From a virus, in the IMG/VR virus record IMGVR_UViG_3300026488_000019, positions 20,996 through 84,995 of that record: a DNA stretch of 64,000 bases. One strand, written 5' to 3'. The position numbers and the translations under genes were made by a program. This document shows positions 31,865-40,255 of the stretch, piece after piece. The notes under the pieces were generated by a model that was not told the origin of the DNA, did no database searches, and worked only from the letters and a program-made list of their open reading frames with translations. The first letter of the stretch is position 1. Each line of letters begins with the position of its first letter.

Positions 31865-34800
31865 TTAATTAGCACAACTTACACACTCTTCTTTAGTTTG
31901 TTTTCCCTCTGCTTTAGCTACTATTCTAGCGTAATAAAGAGCTTTTATTTTACTCTTCCAAGCTTTATAAATAAATTGACCTAATATCCTACCTACTTCT
32001 TCTTTTGGAATAAAGCCATCTCTTATGTTAACTGGGTAATCAAAGGAAATCCCTGAGTCTATATACTTTTGGATAAACGAAACTATCTCTATTACATCGT
32101 ATAAGTCCTGCTCAGTAAACTTTGAGTACTCATCATAATAGAACCAACCTTCTGTGATATATCTAGGGAATACTACATAAACTCCAGTAGACTGCTTTTC
32201 AGTCTGAATAAGGTTGAATGGAGGGGAAATGCTCGCAGTAGTTCCTGCGTAGATAGATGTAGAAGTATTAGGAGGAGCATTTAACAGCATTGTATTCCTG
32301 ATACCATATTTCTGAATATCTTCTATCAACTCATCAACTTCACCCCTATCTACATCAAATTCAACAGTAGTAGAAACTTCAAAACCTTCTCCATAAGGAA
32401 TTTGACCTAAGAATACTTCATCCCACTTGGTTTCACTATACTTATTTGCCCTACCTCTCTCTTTAGCTAAATCTACGCTAGCTCTTATAGAATAAAATGC
32501 TATCCTACCAAATATCTGCTTAAGCAAGTTGAACAACTCATCTTTGTTAACATTTCTACTAGTTAACCTGTAAGCGTATAACTTACCATTATCTATTGAC
32601 TTCCTAACGAGCAAATCTGCTAGTCCCACAAAACCTATTCCTAAAGTTCTGTAATCCTGATTGTGCTTTTTAATCTCATAGATAGGATGACCTGCTATAT
32701 CAAGAATGTTGTCCATATACCTAACTACTAACCTCATCAAAGAACTTAATTTCTGATTATCCTGTAAATAACCTAGCTCATACAAAACTGGTAAATTAAG
32801 GGAAAGAAGATTGCAAGAATGTACATAACCTAAATCTTCTATCTTTTCATCAGGTTTCTTACCTTCAGGGTTTGAGTTAGAAAATGGGGAATAAGACTCA
32901 ACACAATTACCAGTCAGAACTCCATTTAAAATACCTCTATTTAATTTCGGCTCAAAAAAGCAATAACTATCAGAAACAAAACCATCAAGTTTTCTTATTG
33001 ACTTAACTCTTACAAATTGGCTTGCCTCTCTATTTGGAACTTTTCTACCTTTCAAATCTAATCTCTTAGGATTGAAACCAAGCTCAATTAACTTTGCTAA
33101 GTTATACGCTGAAATTAATATACGCTTTGTCTCTTTACAATAATAATCTTTATAACCACCTTTACCATCTGGCATACTACGATAACCAGCTTCACAACCA
33201 TCAACTATCTTAGATTGAATACCTAATGTATCTAACATTCTTTTTACATTTAGCAAGAATTCAAAATTAATAGAAGACAATTGGAGTGTGTAAGTATTAC
33301 CATTCCTCACTACTGTACCATCACCATCAAATAATCCCTCAAGCCATCTTATCCTACTCTCAACAGTATAACTGCTATCAGGAACAAAAAACTTATCTTT
33401 CAGTACCCCTTTCTTATAATAGACATCTATGCGATTAATTTTCTTATTACTGTATGTTCTATAATATCCACTCAAATAATCAATTAACTTTCGCTTCTTA
33501 TCGTATAAGTAAATACAATCTACACCATCATAAGCAGTACCTTCTGCTGTAAATAATCCATTTTCATATGCATACTCAAGTATTTTATAACCTTCTATAA
33601 CAGGCAAATTCCATTTTTCTAAAACATCTCCTTCAGAGAGCTCAAAAGTTCTTTTAACTTTCGTTTTACTATGATAAGGTCTTGCTTTATCTCCTCTAAC
33701 ATACCACCTATGATAGTCTGTTACAATAATTTTTTCACCGTTAGTAAATTCTATCTCATACCAATCACTATAATTATCCCCTGTCTTAAATATTGCTGAT
33801 TTACTCCATTCTACACCATTCCAAACTTCAAGAATCTGCCCTGCCACTTTTTTTATCTCAATATAACCGTATTCTTTGGTAAGGATTCTGGTATCAGGAG
33901 CTACACAAAGGTTCCCACACTTAATTTGCTCCTTAAAAGGAGAATACTGATTTACTGTGTCTACAAAGAAGAGATAAGGCATTCCTGATGCCAATATGTT
34001 CTTTATCAGTTGCCTATAAATCTCCCTAGCTTTATAAACTTTACCTCTTACCTTTCCTTGCTTAACTAACTCTTCTGCTTTCATATAATTTTCTTCAAAC
34101 TCCTCCCCCCAACAGTTTACCAAGTCAATACCATACTTCATCTTCAACTCATAGTGATCTATAAGTGTCCAATCTTTATTTTCTTTAACTTTTTCCATAA
34201 ATAAGTCTGGAATTACTACTTGAGGATATAAAGAAAACATTTTCATACGAATTTCACCGATAGGATTACGCATAGCCATAAAGTCCAATATATCCATATG
34301 CCATATAGGGAGGGCTACTGTCCCAGCTCCTTTGCGTTTTCCAAGCTGATCTACTGTATCTAACATATCGTCAAGTATTTTACACCACTTTAATATTGAT
34401 ACTGATTTACCTTTATTTCCTTGTATATAACTTCCATTAGGCCTTATCTCTCCAAGATAAATACCTAACCCTCCTCCTCTTTTACTAATCTCTGCAACTT
34501 GCCAAAATGAATACATAATACTTTCAAGGTTATCGTGAATATCAAGGATATTACAAGATGATAAATTACCTTTAGCTCTTCTAAGGTTAGAAAGTTGAGG
34601 GGTAGCTGGAATTATTGTTCTATCAAGTAATAGCTTGTAAAACTTTTTAACATTATCTATAAATAGCTCTTTATTCTGTTTATAGTCTGGAAGAAAACCA
34701 AGAATGGAAATCAAAAGGAGAGCTTCGGCAAAAGTTTCTATTGGTCTATTATTGTAAGTCAAAATATATGATTTTGAAAATTTTACTACCTGATAGTAAA

Positions 34801-35305
34801 AGTCATTCCACATAAAATAAGGAAAGTTATAATTATAATCTAACTGAACCTTTTTAGCATACTCATAGAGTTCTTCAAGAATGTCATTAGAGATTTTGAG
34901 TATTCTCTCATCATAAATACCTAATTCTATATACTTTTTTAAGTGAAAAATCCAATCGTTAGCATTTTGAAAAAACCCATAATCATCAGTAAAAGTGTCA
35001 TACTCCCTTTCTCTATGTAATCTTATGTCTTTTATCCAATCTAATAAATAAAACCTACCTGCTAGAATAGAATAGTCCTTAATTCTACCTTTATCTGATA
35101 TTGAAAGCTTATTAGCAGTAGCTATTAAATTCTGTTGAATTTCTTTGGTAGTAATACCAGACTTAAGAGTAAAGCGAAATTCTTTCCAAAATTGCTCATC
35201 ATCTATATTTAGACCTTGCCTGCAAAAGTTATACATCTTAATAATCTTATCCATACTGAAAGGTTCTTTATGACCGTCTCTCTTTACAACTTCAATTCCT
35301 ATCAT
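31865..35305 (-). CDS. nrdA: Ribonucleotide reductase large subunit (class I alpha) with intein
   Basis: 1146 residues before splicing, about 812 after. N-terminal ATP-cone (VVKRDGHKEPFSMDKIIKMY). Active-site Cys: CNILDIHDN (Cys251), the thiyl-radical Cys801 in NL-CVES, and Cys in SCNLLSLNLPVL. C-terminal ECVSCAN supplies the CxxC thiols that re-reduce the enzyme. The intein (residues 467-800) sits directly before the catalytic radical Cys. Reduces ribonucleotides with the nrdB product. The start overlaps thyX by 4 bases, forming a thymidylate/dNTP operon. Confidence 0.9.
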   Translation of the reverse strand: MIGIEVVKRDGHKEPFSMDKIIKMYNFCRQGLNIDDEQFWKEFRFTLKSGITTKEIQQNLIATANKLSISDKGRIKDYSILAGRFYLLDWIKDIRLHREREYDTFTDDYGFFQNANDWIFHLKKYIELGIYDERILKISNDILEELYEYAKKVQLDYNYNFPYFMWNDFYYQVVKFSKSYILTYNNRPIETFAEALLLISILGFLPDYKQNKELFIDNVKKFYKLLLDRTIIPATPQLSNLRRAKGNLSSCNILDIHDNLESIMYSFWQVAEISKRGGGLGIYLGEIRPNGSYIQGNKGKSVSILKWCKILDDMLDTVDQLGKRKGAGTVALPIWHMDILDFMAMRNPIGEIRMKMFSLYPQVVIPDLFMEKVKENKDWTLIDHYELKMKYGIDLVNCWGEEFEENYMKAEELVKQGKVRGKVYKAREIYRQLIKNILASGMPYLFFVDTVNQYSPFKEQIKCGNLCVAPDTRILTKEYGYIEIKKVAGQILEVWNGVEWSKSAIFKTGDNYSDWYEIEFTNGEKIIVTDYHRWYVRGDKARPYHSKTKVKRTFELSEGDVLEKWNLPVIEGYKILEYAYENGLFTAEGTAYDGVDCIYLYDKKRKLIDYLSGYYRTYSNKKINRIDVYYKKGVLKDKFFVPDSSYTVESRIRWLEGLFDGDGTVVRNGNTYTLQLSSINFEFLLNVKRMLDTLGIQSKIVDGCEAGYRSMPDGKGGYKDYYCKETKRILISAYNLAKLIELGFNPKRLDLKGRKVPNREASQFVRVKSIRKLDGFVSDSYCFFEPKLNRGILNGVLTGNCVESYSPFSNSNPEGKKPDEKIEDLGYVHSCNLLSLNLPVLYELGYLQDNQKLSSLMRLVVRYMDNILDIAGHPIYEIKKHNQDYRTLGIGFVGLADLLVRKSIDNGKLYAYRLTSRNVNKDELFNLLKQIFGRIAFYSIRASVDLAKERGRANKYSETKWDEVFLGQIPYGEGFEVSTTVEFDVDRGEVDELIEDIQKYGIRNTMLLNAPPNTSTSIYAGTTASISPPFNLIQTEKQSTGVYVVFPRYITEGWFYYDEYSKFTEQDLYDVIEIVSFIQKYIDSGISFDYPVNIRDGFIPKEEVGRILGQFIYKAWKSKIKALYYARIVAKAEGKQTKEECVSCAN
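32906..33907 (-). mobile_element. Intein with LAGLIDADG endonuclease in NrdA
   Basis: 334 residues, Cys467 to Asn800. Block A CVAPDTRILTKEYGYIEI, block B-like YEIEFTNGEKIIVTDYHRWY, two LAGLIDADG motifs (ENGLFTAEGT and WLEGLFDGDGTVVR), block F SVSDSYCFFEP-type region and block G GILNGVLTGN followed by extein Cys801. All splice residues are present (Cys1, penultimate Gly in GN, Cys+1). In block G the residue before Asn is Gly rather than His, a known variant that can slow splicing. It probably still homes. Confidence 0.85.
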
Positions 35306-36333
35306 CTATTAACCTCCTCCTTAAGAATTTTCTCATCAAATAATCCAATTTCTAAATTAAACCTAGCATAATAATCTTTATCTCCGTACTCTACATAAAC
35401 ACATCTGGCATCCTTATTCCAACCATTACTTTGCATTTGTTTATATTTATCTTGAATATCTAAAATCCTAATAGTAAATCCACCTTTGTCATATAAACCT
35501 AATTTATCATCTCCTACAACTTTAACATATTGGCCTAAAAATTCAGGTTGATATTTGTATAAAAGTTCAAGTTCTGCTTTAGCTACTTCTCTTATTTGTT
35601 CTTGAGCTTGTTTTGAATATCTTTCTACAAAGAAATTCCTTGCACATTTGTAATCTTTCATAGTCCAAAATATAGTGTAGAGAGATTGAGGCAATACAGA
35701 ACGGGCTACTTCAGGTTTATAGCCTATTTTAAGCAAAATCTTATACATACTTTCAAGTTCTTGATAAAAATAACTAAGCTCTTGGAATGTTAAACCTGTT
35801 GCTTCATTAAGCAACCCATCTGGATACCAAAACTCAAATTCTACTTTATCAGGTTTTACATACCTACGAGAAAGTTCTAAAAATGAACAACATCTGTGAC
35901 GATGATATTGACTTCTTACAAAGAGAGGAATTTTAATTTTAAAGGTAGCTATCGTTTGCTTGTGTATCCTAACTAGATCCTCTAAACTAATTAAAGAGTT
36001 AAGTTCCAAAAACTCTTTGTATGTCATAAAATAATTATTCCTCAAACTTCCACTTATACTACAATCTTCAAACCCTCCTAAATCTTCTTCAGGAAATCTG
36101 ATAAATTCAAAAACACTACTATGTCCTCTTTTAGTAAGAAAATCCCAAAGTTTCTTAGGATTTTTAGCCATTTCATTACCATAACTAATTGATGCTACTA
36201 CTGATACAGCTTCCTCTCTTGATTCTTGGTTAAGATTGGATAAAGAAAAATCCCATAGTTCCACAAATCCTTTTACAGGAGAGTAATCATAAATCTCCTT
36301 TTTAGCTATTTTCTTTACATATTTCAACTCCAT
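35302..36333 (-). CDS. thyX: Flavin-dependent thymidylate synthase
   Basis: 343 residues. The ThyX signature is complete: YHRHRCCSFLELSRRYVKP (residues 143-161) with RHR and the later Ser and Arg. GHSSVFEFIRF and SVLPQSLYTIFWTMKDY also match the family, including the C-terminal substrate-binding helix. It is longer than most ThyX (220-260) with an N-terminal 30-residue and a 70-residue C-terminal addition. Makes dTMP with FAD and methylene-THF. Located upstream of nrdA. Confidence 0.85.
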   Translation of the reverse strand: MELKYVKKIAKKEIYDYSPVKGFVELWDFSLSNLNQESREEAVSVVASISYGNEMAKNPKKLWDFLTKRGHSSVFEFIRFPEEDLGGFEDCSISGSLRNNYFMTYKEFLELNSLISLEDLVRIHKQTIATFKIKIPLFVRSQYHRHRCCSFLELSRRYVKPDKVEFEFWYPDGLLNEATGLTFQELSYFYQELESMYKILLKIGYKPEVARSVLPQSLYTIFWTMKDYKCARNFFVERYSKQAQEQIREVAKAELELLYKYQPEFLGQYVKVVGDDKLGLYDKGGFTIRILDIQDKYKQMQSNGWNKDARCVYVEYGDKDYYARFNLEIGLFDEKILKEEVNR

Positions 36334-36344
36334 CTTAACCCTCC

Positions 36345-36779
36345 TTAATAACCTTCTACAGGTTCAATTACAAAACTAACTTCATCCTCTTCTTTAGTTA
36401 AAGTCCAAAATACTGGATAAGACTCACCAAACCTGATAGTATATAGGCGTGAAATCAAGTCTTCCAAAATCTTTACCAGTTCAGCATTCTTAATAGAGGT
36501 TTTAACTTCAGTAGGCGAAACCAAATGTTCAATTGCTGATACTATCACTTTGTAAAAGTGATAAAAGTTCAGAACATCATCCTCTAACAAGGAGATAAGT
36601 TCCATATAATCAGAATTATCCATTATGTTATCTATAAAGCTAATAAACTTGGTTGGAGTTAAAACCAAATTCAAATCTGCATCCTCATAAAGAACAGACA
36701 CCCTAAACTTCCCTATCTTCTCATCAAAGGTAATTTGAATTTCTTGTATATCTCCTGTAAAAAGTTCTAGCAGTCTCAT
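36345..36779 (-). CDS. Unknown acidic protein
   Basis: About 144 residues from ATG 36779 with GGTGGAG upstream; an earlier in-frame ATG at 36797 is less likely. N-terminal beta strands (EIQITFDEKIGKFRVSVLYE) and a helical Asp/Glu-rich remainder. No recognised motif. Part of the leftward early operon with thyX. Confidence 0.5.
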   Translation of the reverse strand: MRLLELFTGDIQEIQITFDEKIGKFRVSVLYEDADLNLVLTPTKFISFIDNIMDNSDYMELISLLEDDVLNFYHFYKVIVSAIEHLVSPTEVKTSIKNAELVKILEDLISRLYTIRFGESYPVFWTLTKEEDEVSFVIEPVEGY

Positions 36780-36801
36780 TACTCCACCTCTATACATTTA
36801 G

Positions 36802-37026
36802 TTAAATTGATCTTGTATTGTCAATACAAATCAAATTATCCTTTTTAGCTAACTCCTTTGCACATTTCTCACATAAATATTTAAGAAGAGTTCCAAAGCC
36901 TTTCTTAAGACTAGAAAGGCTTTTACCCTCTTTAAGAGAGTAACAATACCTTGTCATAATAAAACCACACTTATTACACCTTAATGCAGTTCCTTCATAA
37001 AGTTTATATTTACACAATGCTTTCAT
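36802..37026 (-). CDS. Small zinc-finger-like protein
   Basis: 74 residues. CNKCGFIMTRYC and LCEKCAKEL give four or more Cys in two pairs, a likely treble-clef or zinc-ribbon site. A basic helix links them. Start overlaps the preceding gene's stop by four bases. Function unknown; small zinc proteins of phage early operons often bind nucleic acid or host polymerase, which is only analogy. Confidence 0.5.
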   Translation of the reverse strand: MKALCKYKLYEGTALRCNKCGFIMTRYCYSLKEGKSLSSLKKGFGTLLKYLCEKCAKELAKKDNLICIDNTRSI

Positions 37027-37430
37027 CTCACTTCCTCCTCTTCCTCAATTGAAAGAACATTCCTCAAGTTTATAAGAGCTGGAACATCCTTGGCCTGTTC
37101 AAACTCTAGCATTAGTCCAGCATCCTTAAACTTCTCCCAAAATCTATTCATGTATTGAACTCCAACTATTGGAATATTCAAAACTAGTCCATCAAAAGTT
37201 TCTACTTTTAGTCTTAACTTAAAGTCGTATAATTGGGTCTCCTCTACGAAAACTGATTCAGCTCCACTTAAACTTATCCAATTCCTCTTACCCTTGCTTT
37301 CGTAGTAGTAACTATCCTTACAGTTCAAAACAGCTTCAAACAACCTTCTGTAATCCTTCCAAGATTCCAGCTCAACAGTTTTAACTAAATTGCTGTAAAC
37401 TACCTTTGCTTTAATGTAAGTTTTAGCCAT
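37023..37430 (-). CDS. Unknown protein
   Basis: About 135 residues from ATG 37430, preceded by AGGAGGTTAAAG; the in-frame ATG at 37448 overlaps the upstream gene. Mixed beta/alpha (IKAKVVYSNLVKTVELES, RNWISLSGAESVFVEE, LKVETFDGLVLNIPIVG). Not recognised. Leftward early operon. Confidence 0.5.
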   Translation of the reverse strand: MAKTYIKAKVVYSNLVKTVELESWKDYRRLFEAVLNCKDSYYYESKGKRNWISLSGAESVFVEETQLYDFKLRLKVETFDGLVLNIPIVGVQYMNRFWEKFKDAGLMLEFEQAKDVPALINLRNVLSIEEEEEVR

Positions 37431-37440
37431 CTTTAACCTC

Positions 37441-37917
37441 CTATTCATTTATAAATTTATAAATTGTCTTTACAACATCTCCTATAAATTTCTTCAACAT
37501 TACTTCTACAAACTCTTCTAAATAGAACATCTGTTCTGCTACATATTTAGCTTCATCATAAATCTCTTCAGTAGTCCACCTCTTTAACCTCCGTCCAAGG
37601 AATTCGCTTGACCCCTCAAAATATCCTTTCCAATCTCCACTGTGAGCATAATCCCAACCGTACCACCAATACCCTTTTGGTAAATAATTCCCATCCCCTC
37701 TCTCTGAATAGGTAAAACCTCCATGAACATTAATGAAAGCTAAATCAAAATAATCAAAACCTGCAAAGATATGATTCTCAGGAAGTCCCACATAAGCTAC
37801 TGGGTGAGTTCCTAAAGACATTCCTATAATCCTAAAACCAAGATACTCTTCATCAAAGAGTACTTCTGGTTTGTCTAACCTCTCCTTCTGATAAACCATC
37901 TCCTTAAACCTTCTCAT
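37441..37917 (-). CDS. First gene of the leftward operon, unknown
   Basis: 158 residues. Aromatic-rich middle (GYWWYGWDYAHSGDWKGYFE) between a beta N-terminus and a helical C-terminus. This Trp/Tyr/Gly stretch recalls phage proteins of unknown role that are common in early regions. AAGGAGG upstream, and a promoter motif (37940-37972) ends 23 bases before the ATG, so this is the promoter-proximal gene of the thyX-nrd unit. Confidence 0.55.
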   Translation of the reverse strand: MRRFKEMVYQKERLDKPEVLFDEEYLGFRIIGMSLGTHPVAYVGLPENHIFAGFDYFDLAFINVHGGFTYSERGDGNYLPKGYWWYGWDYAHSGDWKGYFEGSSEFLGRRLKRWTTEEIYDEAKYVAEQMFYLEEFVEVMLKKFIGDVVKTIYKFINE

Positions 37918-37939
37918 CCTGTCCTCCTTAATTCGTTTA

Positions 37940-37972
37940 CTAAACTAAACCCAAATCAGGGAGAATTTCAGG
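37940..37972 (-). promoter_or_regulatory. Phage promoter motif, leftward copy 1
   Basis: CCTGAAATTC (37972-37963), 13 bases, TTTAGTTTAG (37949-37940). Identical to the consensus at both boxes. Ends 23 bases before the ATG at 37917. The proximal element for the leftward thyX-nrd unit. Confidence 0.75.
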
Positions 37973-37999
37973 CTGGTTAACCTAAACTTTCTATCCATA

Positions 38000-38032
38000 A
38001 CTAACTAAACCAACCTAACCTAGAATTTCAGG
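38000..38032 (-). promoter_or_regulatory. Phage promoter motif, leftward copy 2
   Basis: CCTGAAATTC (38032-38023), 13-base spacer, then TTTAGTTAGT (38009-38000), which deviates in the last bases. Lies 60 bp upstream of copy 1, so it may be a tandem start or a regulatory site. Confidence 0.6.
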
Positions 38033-38056
38033 TTAAAACTATCCAACTATCCCATC

Positions 38057-38089
38057 TTAAACTAAACTCTCTTACCATCAAATTTCAGG
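38057..38089 (-). promoter_or_regulatory. Phage promoter motif, leftward copy 3
   Basis: CCTGAAATTT (38089-38080), 13-base spacer, TTTAGTTTAA (38066-38057): one mismatch in each box. It lies back to back with the rightward copy at 38100, so the two upstream boxes are only 10 bases apart. Confidence 0.6.
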
Positions 38090-38099
38090 TTGGTAGTAG

Positions 38100-38132
38100 C
38101 CTGAAATTCTAATCCAATCCAGTTTAGTTTAG
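38100..38132 (+). promoter_or_regulatory. Phage promoter motif, rightward copy for the 38158 gene
   Basis: CCTGAAATTC (38100-38109), 13 bases, TTTAGTTTAG (38123-38132), an exact consensus match ending 26 bases before the ATG at 38158. Starts the rightward early unit. Confidence 0.75.
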
Positions 38133-38157
38133 TAGATACCAATTAAAGGAGGTTAAC

Positions 38158-38367
38158 ATGAGTAAGAAAACTTACCAATCCTTACAAGAGTGGTTATCTA
38201 CTACTAATCCTATGAACAAACATTACCTAGCTCAGATTATTTCCCTAATAACTATGTTAGAAGTAGGAGATGAAATTAGCTTAGGTTTAGTTAAGGTTAA
38301 GAAAGAGTCTCATACTAATAATGGTTATACTTTCTCAGTTAGTATAGATAGTTCTCTATTAGAGTAA
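38158..38367 (+). CDS. Small early protein, unknown
   Basis: 69 residues, AAAGGAGGTTAAC upstream. Helical N-terminus (YQSLQEWLSTTNPMNKHYLA) and a beta C-terminus (VKVKKESHTNNGYTFSVSI). First gene under the rightward promoter, followed by a repeat copy at 38369. Promoter-proximal early phage proteins are often host-takeover factors, but no motif supports that here. Confidence 0.5.
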   Translation: MSKKTYQSLQEWLSTTNPMNKHYLAQIISLITMLEVGDEISLGLVKVKKESHTNNGYTFSVSIDSSLLE

Positions 38368-38368
38368 T

Positions 38369-38390
38369 CCCCCTATTTTCAGTAGGTATT
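38369..38390. repeat. CCCCCTATTTTCAGTAGGTATT repeat, copy A
   Basis: A 22-bp element with the core TATTTTCAGTAGGT that recurs at 39691, 39824 and 39981. It has a short dyad, CCTA/TAGG, separated by seven bases. Here it lies between the two first rightward genes. Confidence 0.65.
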
Positions 38391-38439
38391 CTAAGTAATA
38401 CAACAACTTTCCCAACCTAGTAAACTAATAGGAGGAGTT

Positions 38440-39513
38440 ATGATTAAGTTTGAGGAGTATGAAGAGGTATTAGTAGAGTTACAAGATAAGCTAAATGATG
38501 AAAATAGTACTCTAACTTTCCTAGATGTATTAACTAAGTTGATAAGGGATTTATTGGGTACTCATTACAGTAAGTACAGCTGGGTAAAAGGACTTAACTT
38601 TGATGAGATAGCTCCTCAGATAGCTTTAGACTACTACCTTAAGGTAAAGTCTGGGTTAAGGATTAACAAGTGGGGGATTTACCTGAGGAAAAGCTTAGCT
38701 AGTGATTTGGTAAAGTTTGCTCATCCTAAAGATGTGAGCTATGACGACCTGCTTAAAACTCCTTACACTAAAGATGAGGAAGATGATAAGGACTACCTAA
38801 TAGAAATCCAAGAACTGTGGAAAACCCTCTTCCCTCACTTAACTAAATCTGAAATCTTAATCTTGGTAGAACTCTCTACTGAGTATAAACTCTCTCCCTA
38901 CGACAAGGTAAGAGGATTAGCTAAGTACTCTTACAGGAAGAGAATAGAACTAGCTAAAATCTTAATGAAGTTAACTCACTATTACAGAACTAAGGAGGTA
39001 AGCATGAACAGGGTAACATCCAACTCACTGGTAAGAACCTTAGCTGGGATTATGATTTCTCCTTTATTCTTAGTTCTAGACTTAGAAGACATGGCTAAGG
39101 TAATAGCTACTCTAGGAGGTCAAACTGTTCGCATTCCTACCTACACAGAACTCCAAAAGCTAATCCCACTCATCATCCTCTTCTACGAACACAAGATTAA
39201 CAACAAGTCCCTCTCAGAACTCTCTAAAAAATTCAACCTAGACCGTAAAGACCTTTCCCTAATCCTAGACATCTTAAACCAAGTAAAGCTCTCAGACTAC
39301 GAAAAGAAGAACCTAATCATTACCCTTTCCAAACTTACCCAACTGGTAAATACTCAAGACTCCTTCATATCTCAAAGATTACAGGAGATAGAAGATAAGC
39401 TCAGAAAGAACTCCAAAACAGCTCTAGAACTCTACAAATCCCTCTCCAAGGAAGAAGCTAAAGGATTAGAAGACCTAATCAAACTAACTACTGAGATAGT
39501 TAAACTACTCTAA
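38440..39513 (+). CDS. Putative transcription regulator: sigma-like plus Mor-like HTH
   Basis: 357 residues. Residues about 45-170 have a sigma-70 group flavour (DEIAPQIALDYYLKVKSGLR, KWGIYLRKSLASDLVKFA, VSYDDLL and ELWKTLFPHLTKSEILILVE). Residues about 218-285 match Mor/C activators of Mu: LGGQTVRIPTYTELQK, LIILFYEHKINNKSLSELS, KKFNLDRKDLSLILDIL. The combination suggests a DNA-binding transcription factor that may direct later transcription or recognise the phage promoter. Weak similarity by eye, so function is a hypothesis. GGAGGAG ribosome site. Confidence 0.4.
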   Translation: MIKFEEYEEVLVELQDKLNDENSTLTFLDVLTKLIRDLLGTHYSKYSWVKGLNFDEIAPQIALDYYLKVKSGLRINKWGIYLRKSLASDLVKFAHPKDVSYDDLLKTPYTKDEEDDKDYLIEIQELWKTLFPHLTKSEILILVELSTEYKLSPYDKVRGLAKYSYRKRIELAKILMKLTHYYRTKEVSMNRVTSNSLVRTLAGIMISPLFLVLDLEDMAKVIATLGGQTVRIPTYTELQKLIPLIILFYEHKINNKSLSELSKKFNLDRKDLSLILDILNQVKLSDYEKKNLIITLSKLTQLVNTQDSFISQRLQEIEDKLRKNSKTALELYKSLSKEEAKGLEDLIKLTTEIVKLL

Positions 39514-39690
39514 CTTACTTACTTATCCTATACTCTCAACACTGTTATACTACTAACTCATATTAACCTAGTTACCCTAACTAACCCTATTAGCTAGCTT
39601 ACTATTCCAGTACTCTAGTTTTGAGTTGGATAGTTAGCTATGTTACATTGTTATATACCCCCTTCTGATATTGTTATAGTTATACTGATA

Positions 39691-39712
39691 TCCTCTATTT
39701 TCAGTAGGTATT
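39691..39712. repeat. CAGTAGGT repeat, copy B
   Basis: TCCTCTATTTTCAGTAGGTATT, sharing TATTTTCAGTAGGTATT with copy A. It is followed by ACTTGATTTACAATAG, similar in form to the sequence after copy D (AGTATTACAATATC). Confidence 0.6.
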
Positions 39713-39823
39713 ACTTGATTTACAATAGCTTTCTAGTATTACTTATTCAGGTAAAGTTATATCTCTATACCTTACATATTCAGTTAGTTAATATCTGATT
39801 AGTAGTATAGTTACTATATAGAT

Positions 39824-39844
39824 CCCCCATTTTCAGTAGGTTTT
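39824..39844. repeat. CAGTAGGT repeat, copy C
   Basis: CCCCCATTTTCAGTAGGTTTT, one or two bases different from copies A and D. Confidence 0.6.
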
Positions 39845-39980
39845 CCTTGTATTCCATAGGTTATTTCACTATTCATAGAATACTAATTTGATAGAGATAT
39901 ACTGGTAATGGTATAGGTAATAGGTATAGAGTTAGGTAAGTAGGTTAGATAGTTCTCTTATAGTAGTATAAGTATAGATA

Positions 39981-40005
39981 CCCCCTCCTATTTTCAGTAG
40001 GTTTC
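39981..40005. repeat. CAGTAGGT repeat, copy D
   Basis: CCCCCTCCTATTTTCAGTAG followed by GTTTC. Copies C and D are 157 bp apart and B and C 133 bp, so spacing is irregular, unlike CRISPR repeats. Confidence 0.6.
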
Positions 40006-40140
40006 TTAAGTATTACAATATCTATCTCAGGATTAGTAATAGAAAACTTATGAATTACAATAATTAAGAGAAATAGAGATATGGGAAAACTAAGTAACTC
40101 AAGGAGTTATACATATTAGGGAAAATATCTAACTAACCTA

Positions 40141-40173
40141 CCTGAAATTCTAACTCAGACTAGTTTAGTTATG
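40141..40173 (+). promoter_or_regulatory. Phage promoter motif, distal copy before the AEP-like primase
   Basis: CCTGAAATTC, 13 bases, TTTAGTTATG: upstream box exact, downstream box imperfect. Lies 59 bp upstream of the second copy. Confidence 0.6.
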
Positions 40174-40199
40174 TAGAGTGGGAAAAGTTATATACTCAG

Positions 40200-40232
40200 C
40201 CTGAAATTCTTAACCAAATCAGTTTAGTTTAG
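40200..40232 (+). promoter_or_regulatory. Phage promoter motif, proximal copy before the AEP-like primase
   Basis: CCTGAAATTC (40200-40209), 13 bases, TTTAGTTTAG (40223-40232), exact match ending 24 bases before the ATG at 40256. Confidence 0.75.
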
Positions 40233-40255
40233 TAGAATAGCAGGAGGTTGTAAGT

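Larger units (their letters stand above)
39514..40255. other. 742-bp non-coding region with repeats; possible origin/control region
   Basis: No ORF with protein-like composition on either strand. It is AT-rich and holds three copies of the TATTTTCAGTAGGT element (39691, 39824, 39981), several AGTATTAC-type sites (for example 39734, 40009) and many TAGTTA/TATAG short repeats. It ends with two promoter motifs (40141, 40200) before the AEP-like primase gene. An origin near a primase/initiator gene would fit, but nothing proves it. No tRNA is visible. Confidence 0.5.

Noticed and set aside
39691-40005. CAGTAGGT repeats as a CRISPR array
   Set aside because: Only three copies here, 133-157 bp apart, irregular, with short imperfect dyads and no cas gene.
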